Of a DNA stretch of 64,000 bases, positions 51,367 to 59,691 are shown piece after piece. The stretch comes from Arthrobacter psychrochitiniphilus (GTDB taxonomy: Bacteria > Actinomycetota > Actinomycetes > Actinomycetales > Micrococcaceae). The stretch lies in assembly GCF_003185915.1 (NCBI RefSeq), contig NZ_QHLZ01000003.1, forward strand, positions 1 to 64,000. Direction: 5' to 3'. The notes below the pieces were generated by a model. That model did no database searches, was not told the DNA's origin, and saw nothing but the letters and a program-made list of their open reading frames with translations. Made by a program: the position numbers and the translations under genes. Each line of letters opens with the position of its first letter. Positions within the stretch are counted from its first letter, which is position 1.

Positions 51367-52301
51367 TCCCCACCGGCTCCCATCACTCGCAGGCTCGCGA
51401 CGGGTCCCTCGCCGGCGTGGGCCCATCCACCGGCTCCCATCACCGGAACCCCACGCCCTACTCTCTCGGCGACAGCTCCGCCTCCGCCACGAGGATCACG
51501 CCCGGCAATGCGTTGCGTCCCGAAGACATTGCGCTGGCAGCAGCCGAAGGAACGGCGCATCCGCGCGAAGCCGTGGCCGAATATGCGCTCCGGCTTGGCG
51601 ACGATGCCCTCATCCTGGCCCAGCGCCTAGGGCATTGGATTTCTCGCGGGCCAGAACTGGAAGAAGACGTAGCGCTGGGCAACATTGCACTGGACCAATT
51701 GGGCCATGCCCGCTCCTTCCTCACCTATGCGGGTGCCGCATGGGGCAAGAGCGAAGACGATCTGGCCTATTACCGCCGAGAGCCTGAATTCCGCTCAGCC
51801 CATCTCTTTGAACAACCCAACGGCGACTTCGCCGTCACGATTGCCCGCCAATTCATTGCCGCCAGCTACCAGTACCTCTTATATAGGGAGCTGACCCGCT
51901 CCAGCGACCCTATGCTGGCGGCCATTGCTGGAAAAGCCGTGAAGGAGGTCGACTACCACTTGGACCACAGCACCCAATGGGTGCTGCGCCTCGCCGGAGG
52001 CACGGAGGAATCGAACCGCCGCATGATCGCAGGGCTGGAGCTGATGTGGCCGTTTGTTGGCGAGCTCTTCGAAGACGATCCGCTGATTGCGGAAGTGGGG
52101 GACGCCGGCGTCGTGCCTTCCAGTCTGAAGGAAGAATTTGACCGGGCCACTGCTGCTGTCCTGGCGGAGGCCGGGGTAGAGGTTCCCGCACACCCCATGG
52201 CCACCGGCGGCGGGCGGCATGGGCGGCACTCGGAACACTTGGGGTACCTGCTGGCGGAAATGCAGGTCCTGGCCCGCGAATACCCCGGGGCAAGCTGGTG
52301 A
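51363..52301 (+). CDS. paaC: Phenylacetyl-CoA epoxidase structural subunit PaaC
   Basis: A 312-residue ferritin-like subunit that holds PaaA but has lost the iron ligands. RLGDDALILAQRLGHWISRG, LEEDVALGNIALDQLGHARS and EVDYHLDHSTQWVLRLAGGT are the family blocks. The first 50 residues are extra: Ser/Gly/His-rich, with STGSHH-like twice. The DNA repeats a 17-base CCACCGGCTCCCATCAC at 51370 and 51427. The ATG at 51363 overlaps paaB, so it is the likely start. Confidence 0.93.
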   Translation: MIPTGSHHSQARDGSLAGVGPSTGSHHRNPTPYSLGDSSASATRITPGNALRPEDIALAAAEGTAHPREAVAEYALRLGDDALILAQRLGHWISRGPELEEDVALGNIALDQLGHARSFLTYAGAAWGKSEDDLAYYRREPEFRSAHLFEQPNGDFAVTIARQFIAASYQYLLYRELTRSSDPMLAAIAGKAVKEVDYHLDHSTQWVLRLAGGTEESNRRMIAGLELMWPFVGELFEDDPLIAEVGDAGVVPSSLKEEFDRATAAVLAEAGVEVPAHPMATGGGRHGRHSEHLGYLLAEMQVLAREYPGASW

Positions 52302-52870
52302 GCGCCGTGGCTGAAACGAAGAGCGCCGCCGGGGAAGCAGTGCGCGCACCCGCCAACGCAGTGGACCAGGCAACGGCGTGGAACATCGCCGCCACCGTGT
52401 GCGACCCCGAACTTCCAGTCCTCACCATCGCGGACCTCGGCATCCTGCGCGCCGTGGACGTGGGGGTGGACACCGTACACTCCAACGCAACCGGGGTCCG
52501 GGTCACTATCACCCCCACGTATTCCGGCTGCCCTGCCATGGATGTCATCCGTGCCGACGTGCGCAGCGCTTTCGAGAGGGCGGGCGTATCTAATGTGGAG
52601 ATCGTGACGGTGCTGGCCCCGGCCTGGACCACAGACTGGATGAGCGCCGAAGGCCGGGACAAACTGGAAAAGTTCGGCATCGCCCCGCCCAGCGGAAGCT
52701 CCCATGCCGGCGGGCACAGCGGCCCCATCCGGCTGGCCCTGCAGGTGAAATGCCCGCACTGCCAGTCCCTGGACACCCGCGAAATTTCCCGTTTCGGCTC
52801 CACCTCCTGCAAGGCGCTCTACAGCTGCCGCGGCTGCGGAGAACCGTTCGACTACTTCAAGGTGATCTGA
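52298..52870 (+). CDS. paaD: Phenylacetate degradation protein PaaD (DUF59)
   Basis: A 190-residue maturation factor for the iron centre of the epoxidase complex. The MIP18/DUF59 domain (NIAATVCDPELPVLTIADLG, TPTYSGCPAMDVI) is N-terminal. The C-terminal CPHCQSLDT and YSCRGCGEPFDYFK Cys pairs bind zinc. GTG 52298 overlaps paaC by 4 bases and its stop shares one base with paaE. Confidence 0.95.
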   Translation: MSAVAETKSAAGEAVRAPANAVDQATAWNIAATVCDPELPVLTIADLGILRAVDVGVDTVHSNATGVRVTITPTYSGCPAMDVIRADVRSAFERAGVSNVEIVTVLAPAWTTDWMSAEGRDKLEKFGIAPPSGSSHAGGHSGPIRLALQVKCPHCQSLDTREISRFGSTSCKALYSCRGCGEPFDYFKVI

Positions 52871-54075
52871 TGAGCATCCCAGCGAACGCCACCGCCCGGC
52901 GCAGGGCCTCGTTCCACACACTGACCGTGACCGAGGTGCGGCGGCTGACCGAGGACGCCATCGAGGTCACCTTCACAGTCCCCGCCAAGCTCGCCGGTCA
53001 TTACGATTATCTGCCCGGCCAGTACGTGGCCCTGCGCCTGAAAATGCGCGACGAGGCCGGTGTGCTCCGGGAATTGCGTCGCAGCTACTCCCTGTGCGCC
53101 GTCCCCGTGCAATTCCCGGACGGCAGCTCGGAACTGAAAGTTGCCATCAAGCGCGACATCGGCGGGCAGTTCTCCACCTGGGCCAACGCCGAACTCGCCG
53201 CCGGGGAAGTCATTGAGGTCATGAGCCCCCAGGGTGCATTCGTCTCCCGCCACGCCGGGGCAGCCGTCAACGGTGGCGTGAACATCCTGAACAGTATGAA
53301 CCACCCGGAGGAGCTGGCCCGCCACGCCGGAAACTATGTGGCCATTGCGGCAGGCTCCGGCATCACACCGGTCATGGCGCTGGCAAAGTCGCTGCTTGCC
53401 AGCAACAATGAGACCCGGCTGGATCTGGTGTACGCGAACAAGGCCGCCATGGACGTGATGTTCTTGGAGGATCTGGCGGATTTGAAGGACAGGTACCCGG
53501 GACGCTTTGCCCTCCATCATGTGCTCTCGCGCGAGCAGCGCATCTCCCCCCTGCTCAGCGGCCGTCTCGATGCGGTGAAGCTGGAAACGCTGCTGGACAC
53601 GGCCATCCACGCGGACGGTGTTGATGAGTGGTTCCTGTGCGGCCCCTTCGATTTGGTACAGCTCTGCCGTGACGTGCTGGCGGCACGGGGCGTCCCACGG
53701 GACGCCATCCGTTTCGAGTTGTTCACCACCGGAAGCCCGGACCGTCCCGCCGGACAGCATGGGCGCCCGGTCCTGATTGACTCCTCCGAGGAAACGTGGA
53801 AGCTCACGTTCACCTTGGACGGCCTGCGTGCCGAGCTGCGCAGCCCCGTCCATGCCCGCGAATCCCTCCTCAATGCCGCATTGCGCGTGCGCCCGGATGT
53901 GCCGTTTGCCTGTGCCGGGGGAGTGTGCGGCACCTGCCGAGCCAAGCTGGTGTCCGGCGACGTGACGATGGATGAAAACTACGCCCTAGAACCCGACGAG
54001 CTGGAAGCCGGCTACATTCTCACCTGCCAATCCCACCCAACCACGCCGGAGGTCACAGTTGACTACGACGGCTGA
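52870..54075 (+). CDS. paaE: Phenylacetyl-CoA epoxidase reductase subunit
   Basis: A 401-residue flavin/iron-sulfur reductase that passes NADPH electrons to PaaA. N-terminal FAD domain: LPGQYVALRL and RRSYSLCAVP. NAD domain: AAGSGITPVMALAKSLL and WFLCGPFDLV. The C-terminal ferredoxin domain carries the plant-type 2Fe-2S cysteines in CAGGVCGTCRAKL and the last one in TCQSHP. ATG 52870 overlaps the paaD stop (TGATG). Confidence 0.95.
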   Translation: MSIPANATARRRASFHTLTVTEVRRLTEDAIEVTFTVPAKLAGHYDYLPGQYVALRLKMRDEAGVLRELRRSYSLCAVPVQFPDGSSELKVAIKRDIGGQFSTWANAELAAGEVIEVMSPQGAFVSRHAGAAVNGGVNILNSMNHPEELARHAGNYVAIAAGSGITPVMALAKSLLASNNETRLDLVYANKAAMDVMFLEDLADLKDRYPGRFALHHVLSREQRISPLLSGRLDAVKLETLLDTAIHADGVDEWFLCGPFDLVQLCRDVLAARGVPRDAIRFELFTTGSPDRPAGQHGRPVLIDSSEETWKLTFTLDGLRAELRSPVHARESLLNAALRVRPDVPFACAGGVCGTCRAKLVSGDVTMDENYALEPDELEAGYILTCQSHPTTPEVTVDYDG

Positions 54076-54100
54076 TCCCCAACCAACCTCAGGAGGGCCT

Positions 54101-54883
54101 GTGATTGAGCTGTCCATCGCCAATTCCGTGGCCGAGATTGTGCTGAACGCCCCGGAAAAGCTGAATTCCCTGAATGAGGCGGCCTTGGGGGAGCTGTCCG
54201 CCGCGTACGACGACGCTGCTGCCGCCGCCTCCGCGGGCACCGTTCGGGCGCTGCTCATCAGAGGTGAGGGACGGGCGTTTTGTGCCGGCCGCGACATTGC
54301 CGGGGTGGACGGGGCGAACGATGATGCCCGCGGCTACCTTGAGGGACTACTACTGCCGTTGCTGCGCAAGATGGCTGCATTTCCGGCACCCACCTTTGCC
54401 GCAGCTCAGGGCGCGTGCCTCGGTGTGGGACTGGGCCTGTTGATAGCCACGGACGTGGTCTACGTGGCAGAGAATGCCAAGTTTGGTTCGCCGTTTGGCA
54501 ACCTGGGCGCCACGCTGGATTCGGGAGGGCACTGGCTGTTCACCGAAACGCTCGGCGCACACCGCACTCTCGACCTCATTTACACCTCGGAGCTCATGAG
54601 TGGGGCCGAGGCAGTGGCCTCCGGTTTGTTCAGCCGAGCCATGCCGGTGGAGGGGCTGCTGGACTTCACCCGGGCGGCAGCAGTGAAAACCGCAACCGGC
54701 CCCACCCAGGCCTTCAACGCCAGCAAAACCCTTGTTGCGCGGATCCGGCAGGAACGGCTGGGACTGTGGGACGCCGTCGGACGTGAAAACGAGGCGCAGG
54801 TGGCCCTGTCAGCTACAACAGACTATGCGGAAGGGTTCGCCGCATTCACGGCCAAACGGAAGCCCGGCTTTACGGGGCAGTAA
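54101..54883 (+). CDS. paaG: Enoyl-CoA hydratase/isomerase, PaaG-type
   Basis: A 260-residue crotonase-fold protein, probably the isomerase converting the ring-epoxide CoA to oxepin-CoA. VAEIVLNAPEKLNSLNE, GEGRAFCAGRDIAGVDG and AAQGACLGVGLGLLIATDVV hold the CoA and oxyanion sites; NLGATLDSGGHWLFTETLG follows the PaaG pattern. GTG 54101 is favoured by AGGAGG 5 bases upstream; a TTG at 54059 overlapping paaE is less likely. It closes the paaA-E block. Confidence 0.8.
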   Translation: MIELSIANSVAEIVLNAPEKLNSLNEAALGELSAAYDDAAAAASAGTVRALLIRGEGRAFCAGRDIAGVDGANDDARGYLEGLLLPLLRKMAAFPAPTFAAAQGACLGVGLGLLIATDVVYVAENAKFGSPFGNLGATLDSGGHWLFTETLGAHRTLDLIYTSELMSGAEAVASGLFSRAMPVEGLLDFTRAAAVKTATGPTQAFNASKTLVARIRQERLGLWDAVGRENEAQVALSATTDYAEGFAAFTAKRKPGFTGQ

Positions 54884-55424
54884 CCGCGGCAGCCTTACGG
54901 CGGCCGGTGAAGAACGCCCAGGCGATGGTCAGGGCGCCGAGGACGGCCAGGACGAGCGCCTCGCCGGGGAAGTCGAGCACGCGCAGTACGATGGCGGCGG
55001 CCAGATAGGGCAGTGCCGCCCAGCTGAGTGGCGCGAACTTGAGCCGGACGCCCCACGCCAGGAACATGAGCGCGAAGTACAGGCTTAGTTCAAAGCGGAC
55101 CGAGAATTCCACGAAGAAGAACACCACACCCACAATGGCAAGGGCCCCGGCAGCCGCCGTGGTTTGGCGGCGCGCCTCCGTCTTGGGCGTGAACTTGAGC
55201 GAGAGCCAGAGCAGTACGGCGCAGATGGCCGGGATCATCGGGGTCAGGAAGAACACGGGCGCGCTGATGGTGGCGGGGTCACCGGAACCGAGCAGGAGCA
55301 GCAAAGCCGAAAGCAGTGCGCCGAGTCCGGCCACCATGAAGACCCGCCCGTTTACCAGCGGTGCCTCCTGAGCGGCGATGGCGGACTGGTCGGGAAGAGG
55401 TGCGGCTGCGGGGGAAGACGTCAT
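54870..55424 (-). CDS. Hypothetical membrane protein, six helices
   Basis: A 184-residue integral membrane protein of unknown function. After 25 Pro/Ala/Ser residues come about six helices, among them FMVAGLGALLSALLLLLGSG and FALMFLAWGVRLKFAPLSW. The basic GRRKAAA end is cytosolic. Its 3' end overlaps paaG by 14 bases in convergent orientation. No relation to phenylacetate is evident. Confidence 0.7.
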   Translation of the reverse strand: MTSSPAAAPLPDQSAIAAQEAPLVNGRVFMVAGLGALLSALLLLLGSGDPATISAPVFFLTPMIPAICAVLLWLSLKFTPKTEARRQTTAAAGALAIVGVVFFFVEFSVRFELSLYFALMFLAWGVRLKFAPLSWAALPYLAAAIVLRVLDFPGEALVLAVLGALTIAWAFFTGRRKAAAVTAP

Positions 55425-55571
55425 GGTTCAATCGTCGCAGGTAAAAGCCGAGGCTGAGTTCAGCCGGGCACGGCCCTAAAAGCGGTCCCTTCTAGGAGAC
55501 GGCGACCTTCACCACTTCTGTGACTTTTTCTCAACTGCCGGGCTCCACGTTTTCAGTGCCTAGGACACAGG

Positions 55572-55807
55572 CTAGATCTCCCCGCCATCGAGGCGTGCCG
55601 CGTCCTCGAACTCGGCGGTCGGGTAGCGGGTGTTAAACTGCCCGAATTCTTGACGCAGAAAATGACCTTGCCGTTGCTGTTCGCATAGGCTGGCATGCCG
55701 TACTAGGTCTTCGGCAGCAGCCCCGGAGCATTTTCAGACACGATCAGGCGAACGCGTTCTGCGAGCACACGGTCGTCGGTGCTGAAGCTAGTGAATTTCT
55801 CGTTCAT
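55572..55807 (-). pseudogene. DUF1801-family gene remnant
   Basis: From ATG 55807 the minus strand reads MNEKFTSFSTDDRVLAERV and then LIVSENAPGLLPKT, TAG, YGMPAYANSNGKVIFCV. A shift of frame then gives QFNTRYPTAEFEDAARLDGG and a stop at 55574-55572. DUF1801 proteins have a Trp at the TAG position (LxPKTWYGMPAY), so TGG became TAG; the frameshift and short C-terminus add to the damage. Its 5' end overlaps the last codons of the resolvase gene. Confidence 0.75.
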
Positions 55808-56393
55808 GTATGGCTGCCCTTGTGCGACCGCGTTCAATGGCCCGGTAGACAGTGGAGCGACCGATGGAGAACAGCTCGGCTATTTCGCCCATGGTGTGTT
55901 CACCGGCAGCGTGCAGTTCTAGGAGGTGTAATTCTTGTTTGATGGAGAGCTTTGGTTGTTTCCCGCGGAGGCGGCCCTTGGCCTTGGCGATTTTCATTCC
56001 TTCGCGAGTACGCATGCTGATCAGGTCGGCTTCGAACTCAGAGATCATGGCCAACACGTTGAAAAGTAGTTTGCCCATTGGATCGGTAGGGTCGTGGACA
56101 GAGCCACCGATGTTGAGTTTGATTTCACGGCTGGCGAGGTCGTCGGCTATTTCGTGGGCGTCGCGGACGGAACGGGCAAGGCGGTCTAGCTTGGTCACGA
56201 CGAAGGTATCCCCGCCGCGACATGCTGCCAAGGCTTCGCGGAGCCCGGCGCGGTTCTTGTTCCTGCCGGTAAAGCCGCGATCAACGTAGATTCGTTCACT
56301 GCCAACACCAAGGGCAGCAAGTGCATCACGCTGCGCGGTGAGGTCTTGTTCTTCCGTGGACACGCGTGCGTAACCGATCAGTAGTTTAGACAT
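55788..56393 (-). CDS. Serine resolvase / DNA invertase
   Basis: A 201-residue small serine recombinase. IGYARVSTEEQDLTAQRDAL contains the catalytic Ser; DRGFTGRNKNRAGL and VTKLDRLARSVRDAHEIADDL carry the conserved Arg residues; FNVLAMISEFEADLISMRTREGM is the dimer helix. The C-terminal helix-turn-helix is GEHTMGEIAELFSIGRSTVY. The last residues (AIHEREIH) are encoded by DNA that also starts the DUF1801 remnant. ATG 56393 is chosen; the partial palindrome GTGCCATATAGCAC just upstream could be its own site. No transposase gene lies nearby. Confidence 0.9.
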   Translation of the reverse strand: MSKLLIGYARVSTEEQDLTAQRDALAALGVGSERIYVDRGFTGRNKNRAGLREALAACRGGDTFVVTKLDRLARSVRDAHEIADDLASREIKLNIGGSVHDPTDPMGKLLFNVLAMISEFEADLISMRTREGMKIAKAKGRLRGKQPKLSIKQELHLLELHAAGEHTMGEIAELFSIGRSTVYRAIERGRTRAAIHEREIH

Positions 56394-56692
56394 ACGACTT
56401 AGTGTGCCATATAGCACCCCTTCACCGGTCGGGTGGTCGGACGGGTGTTACGGGACGTTGTCGGGGTGAATTTCACAATGATGCAGGTCAGGGGCCTGTG
56501 CGCCCGGTGGAGGACCGGCTTGTGGGACGGTTGGCCGACATCCTTTGACAGACAGTCTTTGCGGGGACCCAAGCTGTTGTGACGTTAAGGAAGCCATGTT
56601 CCGGATTCCTCAACTGGTGGTGTTATATGCTCGAAGAGCGATTCGTTCATTAACGCCACCGAGCAGGTGGTACTGGAAAGCTGGGGGTTCAA
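56394..56692. other. Stretch without a gene upstream of the small membrane protein
   Basis: No reading frame here is convincing. It presumably holds promoters for the resolvase and the 55-codon gene. Confidence 0.4.
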
Positions 56693-56860
56693 ATGTATGG
56701 TTTTGGTGTCATGGGCGGCCTTTTTATCGGCCTCTACTCATTGGTTCTCGTCGTTATCGCAGTACTTGTCATCTGGGTCTTGATCCTGGCCGTTACTTTT
56801 CTGCGACTCCGGATTGCGGAGATTAGGGGCACCACGGGGTCTGCAAGCCGAAGCGAATAG
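56693..56860 (+). CDS. Small membrane protein, 55 residues
   Basis: ATG 56693 is preceded by GGAAAGCTGGGGG, a plausible ribosome site. The product starts MYGFGVMGGLFIGLYSL and continues with one long hydrophobic helix (LVLVVIAVLVIWVLILAVTF). A basic/polar tail follows (LRLRIAEIRG to SASRSE). It looks like a single-pass membrane peptide. I know no family for it, and it is shorter than most gene callers accept. Confidence 0.5.
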   Translation: MYGFGVMGGLFIGLYSLVLVVIAVLVIWVLILAVTFLRLRIAEIRGTTGSASRSE

Positions 56861-57067
56861 TCTCAGTATCGCCATGCCGGCTTCGGTGGCGCTTGAACCC
56901 AGATGGATATCTGTCATCCGTACAAGGTTCCCTTGCGGGTGAGCATCGTCTATTCCAGACTGCCCAGACAGTGCTCGGATCCCACATCGATTCTCCTCAG
57001 CACCTAGTCCAGCGAAGAATTCAGACGGTGCACATTCCACAAGATTCCTGCACCCTGTATGTATAGC

Positions 57068-57391
57068 TCAGTGCCTTAATGATGGCTCGCATAAGGGCTC
57101 AACCAGTGCCTGACGAGAACGCTGACGAGACTTCACCAAGATGACCACGAACACTGCGGCCAAGACATCAGCGACCAGCACCATGAGCAAGGAAGCATGC
57201 GACGCCATCCACATAAGATCCGCATTAGGAAGCATCTGGGATGGATCGAAACCATTAGTCGTCTCCATCCGATTAATAGCCGCACCATCCGCGATCTGCC
57301 AGAGAGCGAAAAACAGCGAGACCGCGATATTAAGGCCCAGCAGCGTCAGACCACTGAGAATTCCTAGAGCCTTCTTGGTACCTTTTGACAT
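57068..57391 (-). CDS. Hypothetical membrane protein, two helices
   Basis: A 107-residue protein with helices near residues 8-32 (ALGILSGLTLLGLNIAVSLFF) and 63-86 (SLLMVLVADVLAAVFVVILV). The link between them carries NGFDPSQMLPNADLMW and a basic tail follows. AGAAGGA lies 7 bases before ATG 57391. Family unknown. It faces the 55-codon small membrane gene with about 200 bases between them. Confidence 0.6.
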   Translation of the reverse strand: MSKGTKKALGILSGLTLLGLNIAVSLFFALWQIADGAAINRMETTNGFDPSQMLPNADLMWMASHASLLMVLVADVLAAVFVVILVKSRQRSRQALVEPLCEPSLRH

Positions 57392-57696
57392 TTGCATTCC
57401 TTCTCAGAACCGTTCGAATGCCGCCTAGGAGCCACGTGCGGTCACATCTGAGTCCATGCCCCAGTATTCCTTGTTTGGAGCCTGCAAGAGTGCAGCGAAA
57501 TGAGCCAGATGGACCTGTCTGTGGTCTGATGCTTATTTCCCTTTGACTCCGGGGCGTTTCCTCTGCTCGATTGCGCTTCGCAGCCGAGGCTGAGCCTCTA
57601 TGGGTAGATGCATCACTGTGCTCGATATCGTCTCGCTCCGGGTTCCTTCAGTGGGTATCCCGATCAGCGTGATTTTTCTTTCAAGGAACTCATTTG
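57392..57696. other. Intergenic region before the toxin-antitoxin pair
   Basis: I see no gene or strong hairpin. AAGGA at about 57683 is the ribosome site of the antitoxin. Confidence 0.4.
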
Positions 57697-57936
57697 ATGT
57701 ACATTTTGACTATATCCACAGTCAGCGTCGCAGACGCACGCAACCACTTTTCAGACGTCATTGATCGCTCGAAGACCGAAGCGGTGTTTATCGAGCGTCG
57801 CGGTCACCGCGCCGCAGTGGTTGTCAGTCCTGAGCGCTACGAGCAGATGCTTGAAGCTCTGGAAGAAGCCGAAGATATCGCCGCGTTCGACGAGGCGATG
57901 GCCGAGGAGGCCCCAATATCCCTTGGGCTCAGGTGA
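57697..57936 (+). CDS. Phd/YefM-type antitoxin
   Basis: A 79-residue antitoxin. ISTVSVADARNHFSDVIDRS is the DNA-binding N-terminal domain of the Phd/YefM family, and AVVVSPERYEQMLEALEEAEDI is the helix leading into the acidic, flexible tail that masks the toxin. AAGGA lies 9 bases upstream. It precedes the toxin gene by 19 bases, the usual order, and would repress the pair together with the toxin. Confidence 0.88.
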   Translation: MYILTISTVSVADARNHFSDVIDRSKTEAVFIERRGHRAAVVVSPERYEQMLEALEEAEDIAAFDEAMAEEAPISLGLR

Positions 57937-57955
57937 AAGCCGATCTGGGCTGGGT

Positions 57956-58213
57956 ATGACCTACCAAGTCGAGTTGCGTCCGGCCGAAGTTCGCGCGTTG
58001 AAGCAAATTGATCATCAGGATCGCGACCGCATTCGCGGAGCGATCGCGCTCCTCGGTGAGGATCCACGGCCACCAAGCGCCAAAGCCCTCCAAGGACGTC
58101 CCGGTCTGGGAGTTCGCATTGGGGACTACCGGATCGTCTACTTGGTTAACGACAACCTCCTCGTTGTCGCAGTCATCACACTCGGGCATCGCTGTAACGT
58201 CTACGAACGCTGA
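57956..58213 (+). CDS. RelE/ParE-type toxin
   Basis: An 85-residue toxin of the RelE/ParE superfamily, expected to cut mRNA at the ribosome (RelE-like). YQVELRPAEVRALKQIDHQD is the opening helix pair. RIRGAIALLGEDPRPPSAKALQG, LGVRIGDYRIVYLVND and VVAVITLGHRCNVYER carry the basic and aromatic residues (Arg in GDYRIVY, His-Arg and Tyr near the end) of the active RelE group. Confidence 0.88.
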   Translation: MTYQVELRPAEVRALKQIDHQDRDRIRGAIALLGEDPRPPSAKALQGRPGLGVRIGDYRIVYLVNDNLLVVAVITLGHRCNVYER

Positions 58214-58339
58214 CGGCCCGCCGACGAATCCGCTTTTGGTAACCTCCTGTGTGCCTTAGACGTTCCCCATAGGGACAGTGCTCCGAGGGGGTCCTGAAAG
58301 TTCGGACGGCGTCTTGACTGCGAAAACCCACCCCCACGG

Positions 58340-58913
58340 CTGGGTGGGAATACCCGCGCACCGTGCCGCTGTTCATGAGTACAGTGGCGGCATCAGCCAT
58401 GGCGGTCGGGGTGACCCGTTGCATCCACGGGTCGTAAGAAATACGGGCCACACCCAGTCCCCGCCCAATCCCGGCCGCGAGTGCCTTCGCCATGGTTTTG
58501 TCCAGACCAAGATGCGCTTGGCCCCCACCTCAAGCCAGGCGCGGCCACGTTCGACGGCGGCCTCCAGCAATTCGCGCGGTTCCCGGTCCGCGCCGCGAAG
58601 GTAAGCGTCGGCGCTGGCGTTGAAGACAAAGTCGATGCCCTCCGTGTCGCCGGCGTCATCCGCTGCTTTCATGCGCGCAACCGACTGGTTTAGCGGCAGC
58701 AGGTGGTTCCCGATGGTGCCCCGACGCAGATAGCATTGCGGATGTGCTCGCCGTCCTCGTAACCGTAGACTGCTGCAATCGAGTGGCTGGCGTTGCCAGC
58801 ACCATGGTGCTGGCAAGTTCGGCAATGACCGTGGCGTTGACCGCATCCCACACATTGGCCAATTGCAGGATGCTCGAGACATGGCGGAGACGGAGAAACT
58901 CGGTGGTTTCCAT
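58340..58913 (-). pseudogene. Isocitrate-lyase/PEP-mutase family gene, degraded
   Basis: The family order is visible across three frames on the minus strand. METTEFLRLRHVSSILQLANVWDAVNATVIAELAS comes first. DDAGDTEGIDFVFNASADAYLRGADREPRELLEAAVERGRAWLEVGAKRILV follows. GLGVARISYDPWMQRVTPTAMADAATVLMNSG ends it. The DDxD metal site segment is missing between the first two blocks, and at least two frameshifts separate them. It is a clear remnant with no function expected. Confidence 0.75.
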
Positions 58914-58980
58914 GTCATCAGCGTAGCTTCGGCGCGCCGGTTCCAACAGGCCTGACCCTCCAGCGGAGCGGAAATTTAGC

Positions 58981-59433
58981 TCACCGTGTGTCCAAGTCCT
59001 CAAAAATCAGGAAGGTCTGAGTGTCCAGCACGCTTGCCATCGATTGCAACCGGTTAAAAATTACCCGCCGTAGTCCCTGATTGTCCTCGGCCCGGACCAA
59101 CAGGATCACGTCAAAATCGCCACCCACCAGCGCAATGTGTTCCACCTCTGGAATGGCTCGCAGTTCCTCACGCAATTCACGCCAGGAGTGCTGGCTGACC
59201 TTCAATGTCACATACGCAGAGGATTTCAACCCCGCCTTCACCGGGTCCACCACGGCCGTGAATTTTCTGAGCACCCCTGTAGAAGTTAGTCGGGAAATTC
59301 GGGCGTAGGCATGGGCGCGGGAGATGTGCACGTTCTGAGCCACTGCGCTCACAGACATCCTTCCATCAAGGGTTAGCTCGGCCATGATCCGCCGGTCCAC
59401 CTCATCCAGCGGGACGGGGGTGTGCTCTGCCAT
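58981..59433 (-). CDS. Lrp/AsnC-family regulator
   Basis: A 150-residue feast/famine regulator. The AsnC-type helix-turn-helix occupies residues 12-55 (VDRRIMAELTLDGRMSVSAV, then AQNVHISRAHAYARISRL). The RAM ligand-binding domain runs from about 70 (SAYVTLKVSQHSWRELREEL) to the end, with HIALVGGDFDVILLV. It is divergent from the bkd operon, so it is likely its regulator with a branched-chain amino acid or oxoacid as signal (BkdR-type). GGGAG 5 bases upstream supports ATG 59433 over the earlier GTG. Confidence 0.88.
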   Translation of the reverse strand: MAEHTPVPLDEVDRRIMAELTLDGRMSVSAVAQNVHISRAHAYARISRLTSTGVLRKFTAVVDPVKAGLKSSAYVTLKVSQHSWRELREELRAIPEVEHIALVGGDFDVILLVRAEDNQGLRRVIFNRLQSMASVLDTQTFLIFEDLDTR

Positions 59434-59691
59434 GACTCTCCCAAGGGTGCCGGTGACGTTCTGCGACGAGACAACTTGGATGGGCACCGCGCCTCACCAC
59501 TAGTTGTGTCTTCCAGACTATGGAGATGGTGAGAAAAATTCCAGAGTTTTCCCGATTCCTGGATACAAAGCGGTGAAAAATCCATACTTAGCAGAACGGA
59601 ACATCTTTAGAGCTACATACCGCTGGATGAGGCTGTGAGGCAGTGCCCAACGTGGCACGCCCGCCATTGCTTGGAAGAAAGTGGGCGTTCA

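Noticed and set aside
50177..51373. 398-codon frame on the minus strand
   Set aside because: It is antisense to paaA and paaB, which are unmistakable.
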